From contig JAHCVI010000001.1 in the NCBI GenBank assembly GCA_019096155.1, forward strand, positions 6,820,001-6,884,000: a DNA stretch of 64,000 nucleotides, read 5' to 3'. Shown here piece by piece: positions 24,408-37,827 of this stretch. The notes under the pieces were generated by a model. That model worked only from the letters and a program-made list of their open reading frames with translations, had not been told where the DNA came from and made no database searches. The position numbers and the translations under genes are program-made. Source of the DNA: Staphylotrichum longicolle. Lineage: Eukaryota > Ascomycota > Sordariomycetes > Sordariales > Chaetomiaceae. How positions within the stretch are numbered: position 1 is the first letter of the stretch; each line of letters opens with the position of its first letter.

Positions 24408-27400
24408 TCAAATCCCCCCTGGAAAAGGCGAGACATTCCCCCCGCCGCTCCTCTCGCCCACGCCCACGGGCGGCCGTCTCGGCGTCGGATCCGCGTCCTC
24501 GCCAAAGAACATGCCCCGCTCGGTCGCCGCCGCCGTCGGCCGCGGAGTCTCCTCGACGTCCTCCTCGTCGCCGGGCGTCAAGGAAGAAGAAGACTTGGTT
24601 GGGAGCCCGCCGATCTGGAGCCCATGGGCATGGGCATGACCATGGTGGCTATGGATGCTGGGGCCGGGAGGCGTGCACAGCACCGCAGGCGCAGGTTGTT
24701 GTTGTTGTCGTTGGCGCGTGCCTGTGGTGGCGAGGCTGTTCTGGGCAGCGGGCGTGGCCGGCTCGGGAGCGGGGGCAAACTTGGGGAATTCGATTGTTGC
24801 TTCGCAGTTCGGCGTGACGACCTGCGTAACCGGCTCGGCGGTGCTCTCCGACCCCGCGGCCATGCTGTCGTGGCTGTTGGCGCGCATCATCTCGATGCCC
24901 AGTTTCGACGACGGCAGGACAGGCTTGCTGCGGAACGGCTGGGCGCCGCCCGAGGAGGGCGAGGCGGGGTTGCTGCTGCTGCCGCTGGCTGAGCCGCTGC
25001 CGCTGCCGCTGCCGCCAGTCGTGGTGGCTGCTGTCGCGCCGAGACCGAGCTCGTCATCCTCGTCGTCGGCCGAGTCCACGCTTCCCTCGTATCGGCGCTT
25101 TTCGATCGACTCGCGCTTGGCCTTGAGTTTCTCAAGTGAGCGTTGCGGGGCGGGTCCCTTTGCGCGTACGGGGGAGTGTTCGATCTGCGCCGGGGCGGAT
25201 TGCTGCGTGACAAGGCGGGGAAGGGCCGAATTGGCCGCGGCCGAAACGCTGGTGTCCAGGACGAACTCGTCTGGGCCCGAGATGCCGAGCCCGCCCTCGT
25301 CCCCCCAGTCTCCCGTCGCCTTCCTGCTGATGAGGACGGGGATGTCGTCGGTGGCGACCGACTCGGAATCGCCAAAGAGGCTGGAGCTGATCGAATCCTC
25401 GCGGAAGCTGCTGCCGGATCGGATCGCGTAGCCGGACGAAGCCGACGTGGGGCTGTCCTCAAGCCGGAGACTCTCTTGTCGCAGGCCAGATGGGATGGGA
25501 TGTGCCAGCGTCAAAGACAGCGAGTTGGTCTGGCCCGGCACTGGCGCCTTCCAGTGGCAAAGCGTGCTCAACACCTCGGTTAGCTTGGACGAGCTGATTG
25601 GCTTCTCGACGAGCGAGTCAAAGTATTGCGGCGCAGGCAGCTCCTTGAGGTAAGATGTGATGGCGACCATCGGGGTGTGTGTATTTGTGTGCTTCGTGTC
25701 GCGAATCATGCGGGCGACATCCGACCCAGAAAGCTGCGGGAGGCGGAACTCCAGGAACATGATATCAAACTTGATGTCGCTCATGGCATACCGGATCGCC
25801 TCGCTGCCCGTCGCCGCCGAGATCGTGCGACACCGTAGTTTCTCCAAGAGCTTCTCCATCACCATCCGAGAGACAGGATGGTCGTCGCAAATGAGCACAT
25901 CCAAAGGACGGAACATGGGGCCATCTCCCGCTGCAATGTATGACATGCGCCGCGAGCTCTGGCGACGCCGCTGGACTCTGAGCAGCGCGTTCGCCTTGTC
26001 GCCTTCGTTGTCCGAGGATGACGGCGACATGTCAAAGACCTGGCTGCGGCGGTTCCTATGGTGAGCGGCCAGCACATCCGTCATCACCGGGCTACCTTCT
26101 TGCGAGCCGACCGTCAACGAGCGGGAACGGCCACCGGAGGAGCTGCTGCTGTGTCGCGGCGTAGACATGACGTGGTTTGGCACAGCCTTTTGAGGCGAGA
26201 GCGCCAGCGGGGCAGGCGCGCCTCCACGGCATTTGATGGGCGATGAGGTGGCAGCGATGGTGGTGGCCGCTTTCTGCAAGCTAGGCGGGACGCGGGGCAC
26301 CTCAAAGAAGGTTCCGGGCTGCAACGAGTTCCCTGCGGGCTGTGAGAGGCTCGACGAATTGCTCGATGCCTTCCGCCGGCCCTCGGTCCCTGGGCCGGCG
26401 ACAAAGGAAACCAGCAAAGGGGACGACGGCTGGGAAGCTCGACTGGGAGACGAATTTGCATGGCTGACTCCGGACGGGGACTGCGGCCGATGGGATGCCT
26501 TGGCGTTGGATAGCGTTCTCTGCACCGGGTTCGTAATGATGGGGCTGCCCTCGAGAGTAGGCCCCGGCGAGGTGAGACTGCCCAAGCTGCCAGGACTGAT
26601 AGGTTTGCTTTGAGCCGCTATGGCTTCTGCGCGGAGCTTCTGGATCACGTCTTTGTTCGCCTTCTCGAGGACGGGTAGGTTCTTGAACGAGAAGTTCCCA
26701 AAGTCATCTGTTGCAACCGGCTCGCTCAGGCGCCTGCTCTTCAGGTCCCGAACGTGTGGGGGGATATGCAATGGCATGAGGCCTCGCTTCATGGAGTTGA
26801 CTTGAGCCCTGACACGGGACAGGGCATCGTGCGGCCGATCGTGGTAATCGGCGGGAGGCGCAGTCACGGGCGGCGAGTGCTGGTCTTCCATCTCCTCGGC
26901 AAACGCTTGAAGGGTGGCGCCGCGGGCGTCAAAGTATTCCGTGTCCTCGGGGTTCTCGGGCTGCGGAACAAACTGGGCCTCGTCCTGAAGGAGGGTGTCC
27001 CAGTTCACCTCGCTGAACCAGGGATGATTGCGAATCTCCTCGCCCCCGGATTGAAACTTCTCCTCGCGGTTAGCACCCAGCCGCTGCTGGGGATCGGAGC
27101 AAAGCAGCTTGTTGATGAGATCCTTGGCTTCAGGAGAGACCTCGTCCTCGCTCTCGTCGGGCCAGTGAAGCCTGCGAGCCAGGATGTTCTCGAAGACTTT
27201 GTCTGCCTCGCTCGCGTGGAACGGAGGAATGCCGTACAGGAACTCGTACATGATGCACCCGACTGACCACCAATCGCTCGTCTCGTCTTGCGGTTCGCCC
27301 TTGATGGTCTCGGGAGCCAGGTAGTCAGGCGTGCCGACGAATCGACGGTTCGTGTCCTCAGGGTCGAACAGAGCCCAGTTGGGCGGCGGCATGGCCGGCT

Positions 27401-30400
27401 GCGGCGGGGTACCCCTGTTGTTAGACTCGACGCTGGTGTGCGTGTTTGTGTGGGAAAGCGAAGCAAGGTCCGGCGAGTCGACAGCCTCGGCCTCGCTACC
27501 CTCGGCCGGAGACAGAATGGCCTGCGAATAGTTCACATGGGGGTCGTTCAGAGACAAACCTCCGAGCATCTGTGTCAACGTCTCGCTGCCGCCACTATCG
27601 CTCCGTTGTGTCGAGACGCGACGAGGCTCCTGCGAGAACGTACCAAGGTTGAAGTACGATGGCTGGCCCAAGCTCATCCCATAGTCGCTCGGCGTCATCT
27701 GTGGGGTGGAACCAGGGGAGTGACCTCGGCCGTGGAGGTCCATCGAGGTGGACCGGGACGAGGCAATCGAGGTGGATCGAGCGAACGGGCCCTGCTTGAG
27801 GAGGTCGGGCGCCGCATCAGCACCGCTGTTCAGCGCCCGCTTTTGACGCCCAATCAGTCCCATCCGTGACAGACCGAAGTCGGTCAGCTTCAAGTGTCCC
27901 TTTTGGTCGATCAGAAGGTTGTCGGGCTTGAGGTCTCGGTGAACAATGCCCCGGCTGTGCAGATGCTCGACGCCTAAGATGACTTCTCCGAGGTATTTCT
28001 TCACCCAGTCCTCGGGAAGCCCTCCTAGTACCTTGATCAAAGAGGCGCAGTCGCCTCCGTTGAGGTATTCCATCACCAGGTAGAGATAGTCCTTACTCGA
28101 GAAGGTCCAGTACAGCTTCGCGACGAAGTCGCTCTCGCCTTGCCACATCATGATGGCGCGTTCGGCCTTGACGTTGGTGACTTGGTTCTTGGCGACCATG
28201 TCCGCTTTCTTCAGCACCTTGATGGCGAAATACTCTCCCGTGGACTTCTTCTTGGACAGGTAGACGCTACCGAACGCGCCCTTGCTGATGGGCTTGATGA
28301 TCTCAAAGTCTTTGATCGATGGAGGGACGGCCTTCGCCTGTGGACCGCCAACGACGGCACTCAGCCGAGGGGAAGGTGGGGGCTTGACGAGCAGCTCGCC
28401 GAGGGCCGAAGAAACCGCGGCGGAAGATTGTCTCCGATGGTGGTGGTAGGTGTGCGAGATGCTGGGCGATGTGAACTCGCTGCTTGGAAGCATCGGCGAC
28501 GCTTCTGGAGACATGGCCTCGGACGGGAACGGGAGCCCTCGCGGCTTGTGAATCCGGAGCGGGGATGATGGCTGTCCGCTTCTCGAGGGCGACTCTTGTC
28601 TCCTCGGCGATACTGCACCTGGCAGGATTAGACTCCTGCGGTGGTGTTGTCTCGAGCTCGCCTGCCGCCGAAGATCGCCAAACTCGGACATGGGAGAGTC
28701 TATCCGAGGGGGTGCTCTCGAGGCCACGGACGAAGACCTGAGGCTACCGTCACTGTCTCCAGCATCACTCTCAAAGATCATGGACTCTCTGCGAGACTGA
28801 CTGGTGCCCGTCAGACTCCCGACAGGGCCACGGTTGGATCGGGGTGTCGGACACTCCTTGGGGCTGCTCGACCTCGGAGAGTGCAGTGCCATCGACAGCC
28901 GGCGCTTGTCGGGATCCTCGTTGATATCGGCGTTTTGCAATGCCAATGCCAAGGTGGAAGGCGCGTCGAAGGATCCAGCGAAGATGCCCTCTTCGGTAAC
29001 AGGCGGGATTTCGAGCTCGATCTCCTCCTCGTCGGTAGAGTCGCTGAGACGGCCAGCGGCGATTTTGGCAGCCTTGCGCATGGCAGCGTCGATGCAGTCC
29101 TGGACCATGTAGGCGAATTCGATCCGGATCCGCTCAGAATACTCGAGGATCCTGCGGTGACGGTAGACGGCCTCGACCTTTTCCTTGGCCGCCTTTTCCG
29201 TATCGGCACAGAGTAGCGCGAGTCCTTGCTCCTGCTCCAGGGTATTCGTGCCCGGGGTCTCCCACTGCATCACCTGCGTGATGCGATTTTCAGACTGCGG
29301 CGACTGGGTGCGAAATTCGCCAGGGGCGTGGGACGACTCCTTGATGGCCGGGGTGCTAATCTCGATGGCCGTGTCGCACAGGTCCAGCAGCAACTCGACA
29401 ATCCTCGCCTGCGGTCTACGGATGGCAAAGGACCGAGCCCGCGCGTGCCCGAACCCGGAGGAGCGCTCGCGCGACCGACCAGGGACTGCACCGGGAACAG
29501 GGGACGAGTTTCCCGGCGACGAGTTGACGGAGGTCGGCGGACCAATGGCGAGACCCTTGTATTCGGCGACGGGCAGATTTGTCTGATCACCACCCGCCAA
29601 CGACCGGCTGTGTCGCGCCTCGAGCGCGTCGAGAACCTTGACGATCGCATGGCGGTGCTCTGTCAGGCCTTCCTGGGCCATCTGGACGTCCATCTCAGCC
29701 CGGTGCTCCTGCAAACACAGATCTGTATGCTTTTCAAACCACCATGGCGAGATCTGACGCTCGCATATCCGGCACAGGACGGGCGGGGGTGGAGGGTGCT
29801 GTGATGGGTCGTCGAGGCCGGACTCGGCCAGTAAAGTGAGATAGCTTGCGAGTACCTCGGCGCCGGATCCTAGGGAGTCGACGATTACCGTCGGCAGGTC
29901 AATCTTGATCTCGCGTGGCGCAACCCATGGCCGGATCATCCACATGGTCTGGGCTTGTGCGTCAGTGTCCGGCGTCTCTTTCACGGTCTCCTGAACAGTC
30001 AAAACTTACATGACTTTCACCCCCGGACGCCCCGCTGTAGACCATGATACCTTGAGCCTCCAGGTCGACGAGAACGGGCTGCACGGGTTGGTCGGGTTCC
30101 TTGAGCATGTCCAGCGGCAAGAGCTTGGAAAGAGGGCCCAGCTGGACGGCAAAGCGGATGAACTGGCTCCGGCTGTCGTCCTGCGTCATGCTCTCAACCA
30201 CTTCGGAGAAGATGCCGGGGTTGTCGCTGACAATGAGCTGGGCGATAGGGGTGCCGACGACCGAATCCGGCTGGGTCCCGATCACGTCGACCCAAGACGG
30301 ACTGACCCAGCGGATGGTCCCGTCAATGTTGAGATCCAGAATGACGTTCAGGGTCTGCTCAGCAGCCTCGCGGAGCTCTTCCCTCTCCTCGCGTATGTCT

Positions 30401-30498
30401 GCGCTGAGCGATCGCTCCATTGGACCGGCGCCGGCCCGGAGCGAGGCCACGGCCGGTGGGGCGAGCATGTTGGGCGTGATGACGGTTTCTTCCTCCAT
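24408..30498 (-). CDS. RIM15-type protein kinase with PAS and receiver domains, 2009 aa
   Basis: Exon 1 (30010-30498, 163 residues) and exon 2 (24408-29948) flank a 61-bp intron, GTAAGT to CAG. The N-terminal part is a PAS domain (about 45-160: LNVILDLNIDGTIRWVSPSW). A Cys/His zinc-like motif CRICERQISPWWFEKHTDLC is near residues 221-240. The AGC-type kinase spans about 710-1150: glycine loop GAFGSVYLS, lysine K740, HRDLKPDN with D835, DFG at 853 and APE near 1041. The DFG-APE gap holds an insert of about 160 residues, as in Rim15 and Greatwall kinases. A receiver-like domain (about 1511-1627) keeps the acidic pair D1518/D1519 and lysine K1612, but the acceptor position is Glu1563 (FLEFRLP). 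Yeast Rim15 acts below TORC1 and PKA, phosphorylates Igo/endosulfine and promotes quiescence; Neurospora calls it STK-12. The protein is cytosolic and nuclear. I place it with high confidence. Confidence 0.95.
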
Positions 30499-32063
30499 TG
30501 TAGTGTACTGACTGTTCCAGCGCGCCCAATTCTTTCGATAGCATTTGTGCCGGGGCGCAAACGCTCAGGTCTTGATCGGGGCGCTTTCGACGCGCGGGGA
30601 CGGCAGAGGAGTTGTTCGTCTCGAGAGAGGGGCAGGCAAGTGGTCTGGAGGTCCAGATGGAACCAGCCAGGGGTTTTCTGGCCAAGCTGCCAGAAGCTAG
30701 AGTCCAGCACAAGCCTGAGACATAATGCGGCGCGGTTCAGGTGAATGTCCCGCTGTCGATGTCGAAGAGCCGGTCGAGTGGTCGAAGTGGTCTGTTGCAA
30801 TGGTGAAAGCGCCGGTCGGTCGCTACACAGGCATCGATGACGGCGAGGGGCCTTGTGCACCCAAGAGGCGGGCGTCGGTCGCGCGCAGAGGTCGGAGGAG
30901 CAGTCTCTCGCCGACGGGCACCCGAGGTGTTATTGGCCGCAGTCGGTGCCTGATGGTGTGCTTGCGGCGTTGGTCGCGGTCGAAGCAACACGGGGCGACT
31001 GCAGGGCGGCAGCTCGTCGGGGGACGACAATTCCGGGATAGCGGGGGCAGGACAGACCCAGGAGAGTGTCACCGGCACCAGGGCAGCGATATGCCTAGCG
31101 GTGGTGGTGGTGTCGTCGTCGACGTGGTGGGTGGGTTTTGTTGTTCCGGGACTCCAAAGTTTAAGTGGGGATTTCTTTGTTCGGCTCCGCGCTTCAACTG
31201 GGAGCTCTCGTCTCAGCGTCTCAGCGGGAGGGAGGAAGCGGCGGGACAGTGGAAAGCGCCAGATCTGCCCCGGCAGTGGCCAGGCAGCCAACAGCTTTCG
31301 GCAAAGTCGAGTCAAGGGGAAAAAAATAATCAATCGAATAGTCGTCTGGTCGTCTCTGCTGGCTGCATTTCACACCAAACACAGCTGATGGCGATGATAA
31401 ACAGGCCGTCCGTCCGCCCTTCCATCCAAAGACAGACGAGGGAGCGGGATCCGACACGGGACAACGTGAGTTCAACCGGTGCACAAGGGCGAATCACACT
31501 GTGGCCCGCTGCGACCCGCTTTCTCTTGGGTTCTTTCGAATCGTGCTCGGCGCTCGCGTCGTGGGGTGCCGTTGAAAGCGGGGGAGTCCCGGATCAGCCC
31601 AATCAGACATGCGCCAGCTGCGGGCCCGAGGGTGTGCCTGGTACTGCTACCTGAGTGCTCCCCAGAACGTGCTAGCGGATGTTCCGGAACCAAGGTCGCG
31701 CGACTTGGTGAGCCCATCCACACGTCTCGTTTGCTCTTTCAACGGGATCGCGCGCCAAGCGAAAGTCGACACTGGAACCGAGAAGATTTGGGATTCAGTC
31801 ACCTTTCCGGAATATTCGGGCCTGGACGGGGAAAAACGTCGGGGAAGTGAGAGAAGGGAAGCCAAAAGGAAGAAAAAATTGGCCAAGAGGAGCAAGTCAA
31901 GCCTTTGATTGCATTCCCCCACAGTTGCCTGTGACTAACTGACTGGGCTCGAGTCTTTCGAAACGGCACAATGGGAAGCCAGAGCTGTATCTGCCAGTTT
32001 TTTTTCTTTTCGAGTCCTCTTGTTTGTTCGTTTAGTCTCTTTTTCCATTATATTCCTCCACAT

Positions 32064-32068
32064 CTTTT

Positions 32069-32108
<40 letters not shown>

Positions 32109-32115
32109 TTTCTTT
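32064..32115. repeat. (CTTT)n microsatellite in a pyrimidine tract
   Basis: About eleven near-perfect CTTT units sit inside a longer T/C-rich tract (31.99-32.15 kb). Such tracts often precede fungal transcription start sites, but no recognised gene starts nearby. Confidence 0.85.
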
Positions 32116-35100
32116 CCTTCTCATCTCAAATCTTCAATTTCCCCCATCCAAGCTTGTCTATCAGTACGTCAACACTCAAGCGCTGGCGGTGCTGGTGGGG
32201 TGCTCTGGGCTGAGCTGAGCAACGGATCGTCGATTTCAGGTCCAACGTGACCTCCCCAACTTCAACCGCAGCGCCCCCAGCAAACAAACCTATCTGTGCC
32301 TCTCAGCCGCTCGCTGGCTGGTTCCCCTGCTGCATGGGTCTCAGTCGCACGAGATGCCCTGAGGGTGCCCTATGACACAGGCAACTTGCGCTTGCAGGAC
32401 GCCACGGCCTGGATTTGGCAGCGTTTTGTGCGAGACTCGACAACCGATGCGCCCAGGAACTGCAGCCGGGGCAATATAGGACCCCTCCACACATCTGCAG
32501 TTGCTGTTCCCCTCTGTTTCCTGCCCCTCTGTTACAGGATCTTCACAACTGCCCGGCGCCCGTCCGTCGGACCCTGACTCGCATCGACTCAAGCCACAAC
32601 GTGACCTCACCCTCCCGAGATCATCGCCCGATACGATGACGCTTTGTTGCCGCGATCGATCAGACGGAAGTCTGGATCTCCTGGGACGCGAGCACACAAC
32701 TGAAGAGCAGATACCGGCAACTGGGTCACCCCTGTGCGTCCCATCCCCATTTACCGCATGTCAACTGGACGCCAGCGAAGGATTGAAAGCCCAAATCCCG
32801 TCGAGGTCACACTCGGTCAGGTCGGCTTCCAGCTTCTCCAAATGCCCAGGAGCTGCGGTGAGAACCCAATAATCAAGAGCCCTGGGCACTTCTGCCGACG
32901 CCTCGCCAAGCTCGGAATGCAGAAAAGTAGGGGACAGCGAAGACCCGGGTATTGGACAGGACTGCAGTCACCGCCCCAACTCCAGGCTTTCCCAGGCTCG
33001 CGAGCTGCATGGGCTGGGTAGCATCGCCTTCACGCCGTCTGCGAGCCTGTGGCTTTCGGGGTACTGGGTGGGCTGCCCACGGCAATGTCTCAGCAGCGAG
33101 GCATGCCGACATGATCTCTGGACCAGTCCTTTCCAACGGCTTCGTCCAGGTTCTCGGCCCCGTCACCACCAAGCACCGCATATCCACCCCCGGCTTGCCC
33201 CAAAATACCACCATCCACTGCGCAGTGTGGTACGCACAACGGCTCTCTTCTCCACCCTACCCCGAAGACACCGGCCCACGACTGTGAGGGCTTCCGGCCA
33301 TCCACATGGCGCCAAGCCCGCCGTCCGTCCCAGCGCCGCAATCCTACCCCGCCAGTTGTCTAACCACGGGCAGCTTAGTTTTGTCTATTGACGGTGTGTC
33401 GATGACGGTGCTTACACCTCCACAGACCTCCAACATCATGAAGCAGTCCTAAACTTAGTCAATGGCCGCGTGCTCCCCCGACACGTATGCAGGATATATC
33501 GCTTTGGAGAGCATTCCCGGCCGGGTCCTGCTCTAAACAAGGTAGCTCCGCGTTGCCACCAGGGCGATCATGTCGCGAAGCTCATGCACCCTCACGTCCA
33601 AGCCACTCACCTGGCTTGTTTAAACTGTCCTGTCCCTCACAGTATTGTTGAATCACACATCCCCCCAATACTTATTGCCCACTCCTCGTGTTCAACAGGC
33701 GAATCAGCTCACAAGCGGGCTCTTCCCCCGAGGTCGTCTCGCCTCGACCCCAGCAGCGTCCCACAGTTGCTTAGGTAGCGATCCGCGATTGTATCCCCAG
33801 CCGCGAGGGGCACAAGGACAGAGCAGCTGGCCGCCTATTGCCGGGACGATCGGCCGGGCCCTGCTGGCTCCCGATTCGACAAGACGTCGATGGGCCGGCC
33901 CTTGGATGTTTCACCGCAACAAGGTTCTGGGACCACCCACCACGTGACAAGCGAGAGAATGAGCCGATCTCGATCCCGGGGCGTTGCTCTGCATTCACCA
34001 TGTAACGTCGGAGAAAGTGGTTTCCTCTCACCTTCAAAGGTCGTGTCGACGACAGCTCATCAGGATGGCCAGGGTGAGGTGATCCATTGACATCAACGAT
34101 TCCTCCAACAAAGTGAGACAACGGCCGCGTGACCACACAACTCAACCCAATTCCCTTTTGCTCCCCTTCCGATGCTCCCCGTTGACGAGAGTGTGTTTCA
34201 CACCCTTTTTTTGCATTTACCCAGGGGGGCAGGACAGCGTTCCAACTCCCTTCCCGAGTCAGGAACCCAAACCGAAAACCACCAACCGACGAGCGGGGGT
34301 CCTCCGTCAGTCAAAGAAGAGCCGGTCCTGCTGTATCACTCCACCAGAGGGGAGGGGGCCGATCATGCCTCCCATGCATACACTACAACCACAATCCCCT
34401 CGCAGAGAGATTCGACTGTCAACCGGTGACAAATCGCTTCCAACCCGGCTGTGTATTATGCTCCGATTGTAGACTTGTTACTCCCCTGAGGCGCACAAGC
34501 GGAGTGGAGTTATCAGGCCCCTCGGGCCCGTCCCCGATAGGCCGGCAGTTTCGAAATGATTCAACACCCCTCTTTCAAAATGTGTTGATCGCTCTTCTCG
34601 CCGCACTTTTAAACATGGTGGCATGTCCTGATCGGCGCACACGCGGGGTAAGGCGCTTGCAGTCTCTCCACTGTCTCCAGTCAAAATACAACGGCGGGGA
34701 GGGAGGGAACCAAAAGCGTATAGGCGAGGATAAGTTGTGGGATTGAGCTGTCAGGCCTTGAATGACGACTTCGACTCACGGTTGTTGGCGCATTGCGGGT
34801 GTGTTTACGCTGGGTCGTGGATGAAGCTGTCCAGGTGACAACTCGCACATTCATCATGCATGTTAGAATACGAGAGCTCGCCACTCTCAACTCACTGCCT
34901 TGGCAAACATGGCGTTGGGACATGCACCGGATGCCATCTCTCACACCACATTCCATTTGTCGAGTCACGTTGGCAAATACTCACACTGCGGGGTTTGGGC
35001 TACGGACGGCGGTTGGATGCTCTACCGAGACTGTGGCCCCTTGTCTGGCCCCGGCCCCCGACTCCGGCGTCAATTGCCCCGGGCGCGAGGGCCCGGAGAG

Positions 35101-35847
35101 AGTGTGGAGCACCCGGCTGACGGGCTTGGCGCCGGAGGGATGCCTGGCTGCTGCTGTCATGTCATGGATTCCATTGTTGTGCCGTCGGTATTCCAGGGTG
35201 TACTGGTGAGTCCGGGACAGTCGTCTTGAACGGTCGGCAAGACAGCCCCTTTTACAGCCCACACTGCTACTGATCATCGGCGGTCAGCGATTGCCAACCC
35301 AGGGGCAAGAAGACAATGCCATGCCCCGCGCAGCAATCTCGAAAGACTGGACCGACAGATCCGGGTCATGCGCGGTTCGCCTTGTTTTGTTCCGCCGACG
35401 ACTAGAAAAGGTACCGCAGAACGCTCTGCTGATGCAAAGCTGAGCATTCATACATAGTACCATGTCTTCGGTCGTTCCGAGGGATGCAAATGGTGTGCAT
35501 CCGCTCAAACGCCTGCGGCGGCGACATGGGTTGGAACTTCCATTGAGCTTCAAAGATTCCATGGTCCCACTGAAGGAGCGGCCCGCCTGTGCCGTTGACC
35601 CCTGGAACGCCTGACAACCACTGGGGCTTTAATGATCCGTCCCAGCGCCCAGGCGTCCAGGCAGCCAGGTTACCGGACCTGAGGCGCACTGCCCCAAAGA
35701 TTGAGTGGGGACTTGGTTCTTCGACTCTCGCGTCTCTTCGATTCCTTGGTCACCGATTCACGCTAATCAGAAGAGCAACTCGATGCGGCAACCTGCTTCC
35801 ATCAAACTCACTCAGAGTGCTTGACGGCTGTGTGTAGTCAGCATAGC

Positions 35848-35874
35848 TAAGGTACCTACCTACGGTACCTAGGC
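35848..35874. repeat. Reiterated TACCT / GGTACC words
   Basis: GGTACC occurs twice flanking TACCTACCTACG, giving a short direct and partly inverted repeat in non-coding DNA about 0.8 kb upstream of the bZIP start. Similar TACCT words recur near 61.57-61.60 kb. Confidence 0.5.
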
Positions 35875-36669
35875 ACAACAACACCCTTCAGACCATCTCG
35901 TGGCAAACCACTTTACAGATCAACCACAATCCAATCCATCAGCTCGCTTGCCTCGTTGTTGCATCAGCTGGATGCTCCTGACGGCGGCTGAGCCCCTGCA
36001 TGTCAGATTCTAAAATCACCATGGGTATTCAAAGTCTTTTGAGAGTGTTCGATTGGTCCCCTAGATAAATCCTTCGTGTGCTTTCGACATTCAGACCTTC
36101 TCAAGTTCAACCGATTCCGTCTTGAGGAGAACAACCTAAAGATCCGAGAGCCGATCACGGGTCTCACGGCCCCGGTCGCGGGGCTTTGCTTAACTCAGCC
36201 ATCCCCCAAATCGCCCCGAAGTTGTCACCTTGGTCATCGACGGTGTCTCCGGATACTCGACTGGTCAAAGAATAAACTTACTTCCAAAACCGTCACCCTC
36301 CCGCAAGACGCAACAGGATCATCAGACAAGCAATTCCTCGCTACGGTTTCATAATTCTCAGACGGGCACCTCGCCTTATGCTCGAGCCACGCCCCGTGCC
36401 ACGCCAAGCCTATCACATCCACGACGGCTCAGCATGAGCTGAGACCCTGAGCTCACTGCTGCGACCACCCCATCCCTTTGATCCCTTCAACTCCAACATC
36501 ACTCCTGTATTGAGTTGAGAGGGATACTAGTCGAGAACCTTCATTTCAGGTGTTGCGCCCGGGTACAGCGCCCCTGGTCATACTTGAGGGACGCTCATCT
36601 TGTGTTCTACTCCAACCTCCGCGCAGGAAGCCGTTGCGCCCTGTCCTGTCACTCTACAGCGGGCAGACC

Positions 36670-37778
36670 ATGGCTTCGTTCTCTCTAAACCCACCATCAC
36701 AGCGGAGCCTTGGCGGGGGGCCATTCGGTGAGGACCAGGCTCCGCTGTCCACACTGAATGCCGACTTCCTCAGAGCCATGAACGAGAAGAAGACAACAAG
36801 AGGTTTTTTCCCCAACCCCGTGCGATTTACCACACGCTTGTCAAGCTGACTCGAGACCAGACGGCCAGCCGCAAAAGCGGCGCGGGCCCAAACCAGACAG
36901 CAAGCCCGCCTTGACAAGGCGACAAGAGCTCAACCGGCAGGCGCAAAGGTCAGGCGCATCTGAGACCCAGGGGGTGAGGGTGGGGGTTTGCAGCTCAACT
37001 AACCGCTAGCAGGACGCATCGCGAGCGCAAAGAGCTCTACATCAAGGCTCTGGAAGACGAGGTGCTCCGGCTGAAGGAGATCTTCAGCAACATCTCGCAA
37101 GACAAGCAGCGCCTCGCCGAGGAGAACCGCCAGCTCAAGGCCCTGCTGGCCCAAAACGGCTTGGGCGGGTCGTTGCCCGGCGGCAGCGTGCTGGACGACT
37201 CGACGAGCAACCCCAGCGTCGGCTATTCGCCGAGCGCCAGCATGGCGGGCAGTTACGTCCTGGCATCCAGCAACACGAGCGCCTTCACCACGCCGCCGCT
37301 CTCTGCTGGCGGCCGCAGCGGAGGCGGCATCTCGCCGCACAGCGCCACCTACCCGCCCAACCCGCATCAACATCACGCCGGACAGGCGAGTCTCAGTGTA
37401 GGAGGGACTGCCAGCCCACCGCCGGGCCAGAACCCGGGTTTCGACTACGAGCAGGCGGGCATCGATTTTGTTTTGGCGTAAGCGTCGTCAACCCCACCCC
37501 CCCCCTCCCCCCTCCCCTCGCAAGAGCCATCCTGGGTATGAAAAAGCTGACAAACTCCCCCGCCCAACACTTTTCCAGCCTCGAAAAGCCCTGCATGAAC
37601 CACCTCCCCTGGATGCTCGAGCGCGGCGCCGCCTCCAGCAGCAGCGGCAACGCCCCCGAGCCCTGCGGCCACGCGCTCATGGCGTCGTGCCCGCCCGAGC
37701 CCTTTTCCGAGCTCACGCCCGACATCCCCTTTGGGAACGCTGCTCACGCCCACCATCATAGCCACAATCAGCACAACC

Positions 37779-37827
<49 letters not shown>

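Larger units (their letters stand above)
30499..36669. other. 6.2-kb gene-poor region between RIM15 and bZIP (divergent promoters)
   Basis: RIM15 (minus) and the bZIP gene (plus) are transcribed away from this region. The 309-codon plus-strand frame at 30725-31654 and the other frames show no domain or consistent composition. A long CTTT microsatellite is at 32064-32115 and reiterated TACCT words at 35848-35874. The last few hundred bases are probably the bZIP leader. No tRNA or repeat family was recognised. Confidence 0.4.

Noticed and set aside
30725..31654. 309-codon plus-strand frame upstream of RIM15
   Set aside because: It sits in the probable RIM15 promoter; no domain, and composition follows local G-richness.
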